Source: Ectothiorhodospiraceae bacterium (GTDB lineage Bacteria > Pseudomonadota > Gammaproteobacteria > Thiohalomonadales > Thiohalomonadaceae). Taken from it: a stretch of DNA of 6,282 nucleotides. Of this stretch, positions 6,157 to 6,282 are shown piece by piece. A model generated the notes under the pieces. The model was not told where the DNA came from. It saw only the letters and a program-made list of their open reading frames with translations, and ran no database searches. Position 1 is the first letter of the stretch, and every line of letters begins with the position of its first letter. The DNA lies in assembly GCA_007125455.1 (NCBI GenBank), contig SLDE01000082.1:1-6282 (forward strand), read 5' to 3'. The translations under genes were made by a program, and so were the position numbers.

Positions 6157-6178
6157 GGCTTGCCAGGGAGGGCAGGCC
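6157..6178 (+). terminator. Hairpin after the SCP-2-like gene, possible terminator
   Basis: GGCTTGCC (6157-6164) pairs with GGCAGGCC (6171-6178), eight pairs including one G-T, around the loop AGGGAG, five bases after the stop codon. What follows on the plus strand is AAAACAACC rather than a T-run, so it is not a textbook intrinsic terminator. On the minus strand the stem is followed by CTTTG, so it could also work for transcripts arriving from the right. Confidence 0.4.
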
Positions 6179-6186
6179 AAAACAAC

Positions 6187-6282
6187 CTCCCTACTCCCTA
6201 CTCCCTACTCCCTACTCCCTACTCCCTACTCCCTACTCCCTACTCCCTACTCCCTACTCCCTACTCCCTACTCCCTACTCCC
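6187..6282 (+). repeat. Heptanucleotide tandem array (CTCCCTA)n reaching the window edge
   Basis: At least 13 full units of CTCCCTA plus five bases are seen without a single substitution, and the array continues past the window. All purines of the repeat other than one A per unit are on the minus strand, where it reads TAGGGAG: runs of GGG at seven-base spacing. Four such runs with four-base loops meet the usual G-quadruplex pattern, and the C-rich strand meets the i-motif pattern. Perfect identity implies recent expansion or slippage. It lies outside any recognised gene, 35 bp after the SCP-2-like stop. Confidence 0.95.

Noticed and set aside
6187..6282. CRISPR array or telomere-type end
   Set aside because: The seven-base units have no spacers, and nothing else points to a linear replicon end; it is a simple tandem repeat.

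Overview
The window looks like chromosome of a GC-rich gammaproteobacterium. The gene content and the order thiS-thiG-trmB suggest the Chromatiales/Pseudomonas side of the class, with Chromatiales (purple sulfur or related bacteria) my best guess. This rests on recognised protein families and gene order, not on a database search. Nothing in it resembles a phage, an IS transposase, a CRISPR array or a defence system. It is mostly housekeeping DNA, and the unusual material is in the intergenic gaps.

Left part, all on the minus strand. Positions 1-1470 hold the N-terminal 490 codons of an AsmA-family envelope protein, whose 3' end lies outside the window. A 189-bp gap rich in inverted repeats separates it from a tRNA-Gly(CCC) gene at 1660-1733. 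Upstream of the tRNA, at 1783-3585, is a 600-residue protein with a probable atypical PilZ domain near its C-terminus.

Right part, all on the plus strand. A 135-bp divergent gap (3586-3720) leads into thiS (3721-3921) and thiG (3959-4747), the sulfur carrier and the synthase that make the thiazole half of thiamin. After a 146-bp segment bounded by imperfect 19-bp inverted repeats comes trmB (4911-5600), the tRNA m7G46 methyltransferase. A 161-bp gap with an AT-rich promoter-like stretch precedes a 129-residue SCP-2-like lipid-binding protein (5762-6151). The window ends in a G/C-asymmetric heptanucleotide tandem repeat (CTCCCTA, from 6187 to the edge).

The genes do not form one pathway. thiS and thiG act together: ThiS thiocarboxylate donates sulfur to ThiG. 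Their partners (a ThiF-type activating enzyme, ThiO or ThiH, DXP synthase) are not here, and I see no TPP riboswitch in the 135 bp upstream of thiS. I found no clearly new biological system. The best leads are the structured 146-bp repeat-bounded segment, the heptamer array, the alternative hairpins and possible tRNA-end remnant between tRNA-Gly and asmA, and the PilZ-like protein.
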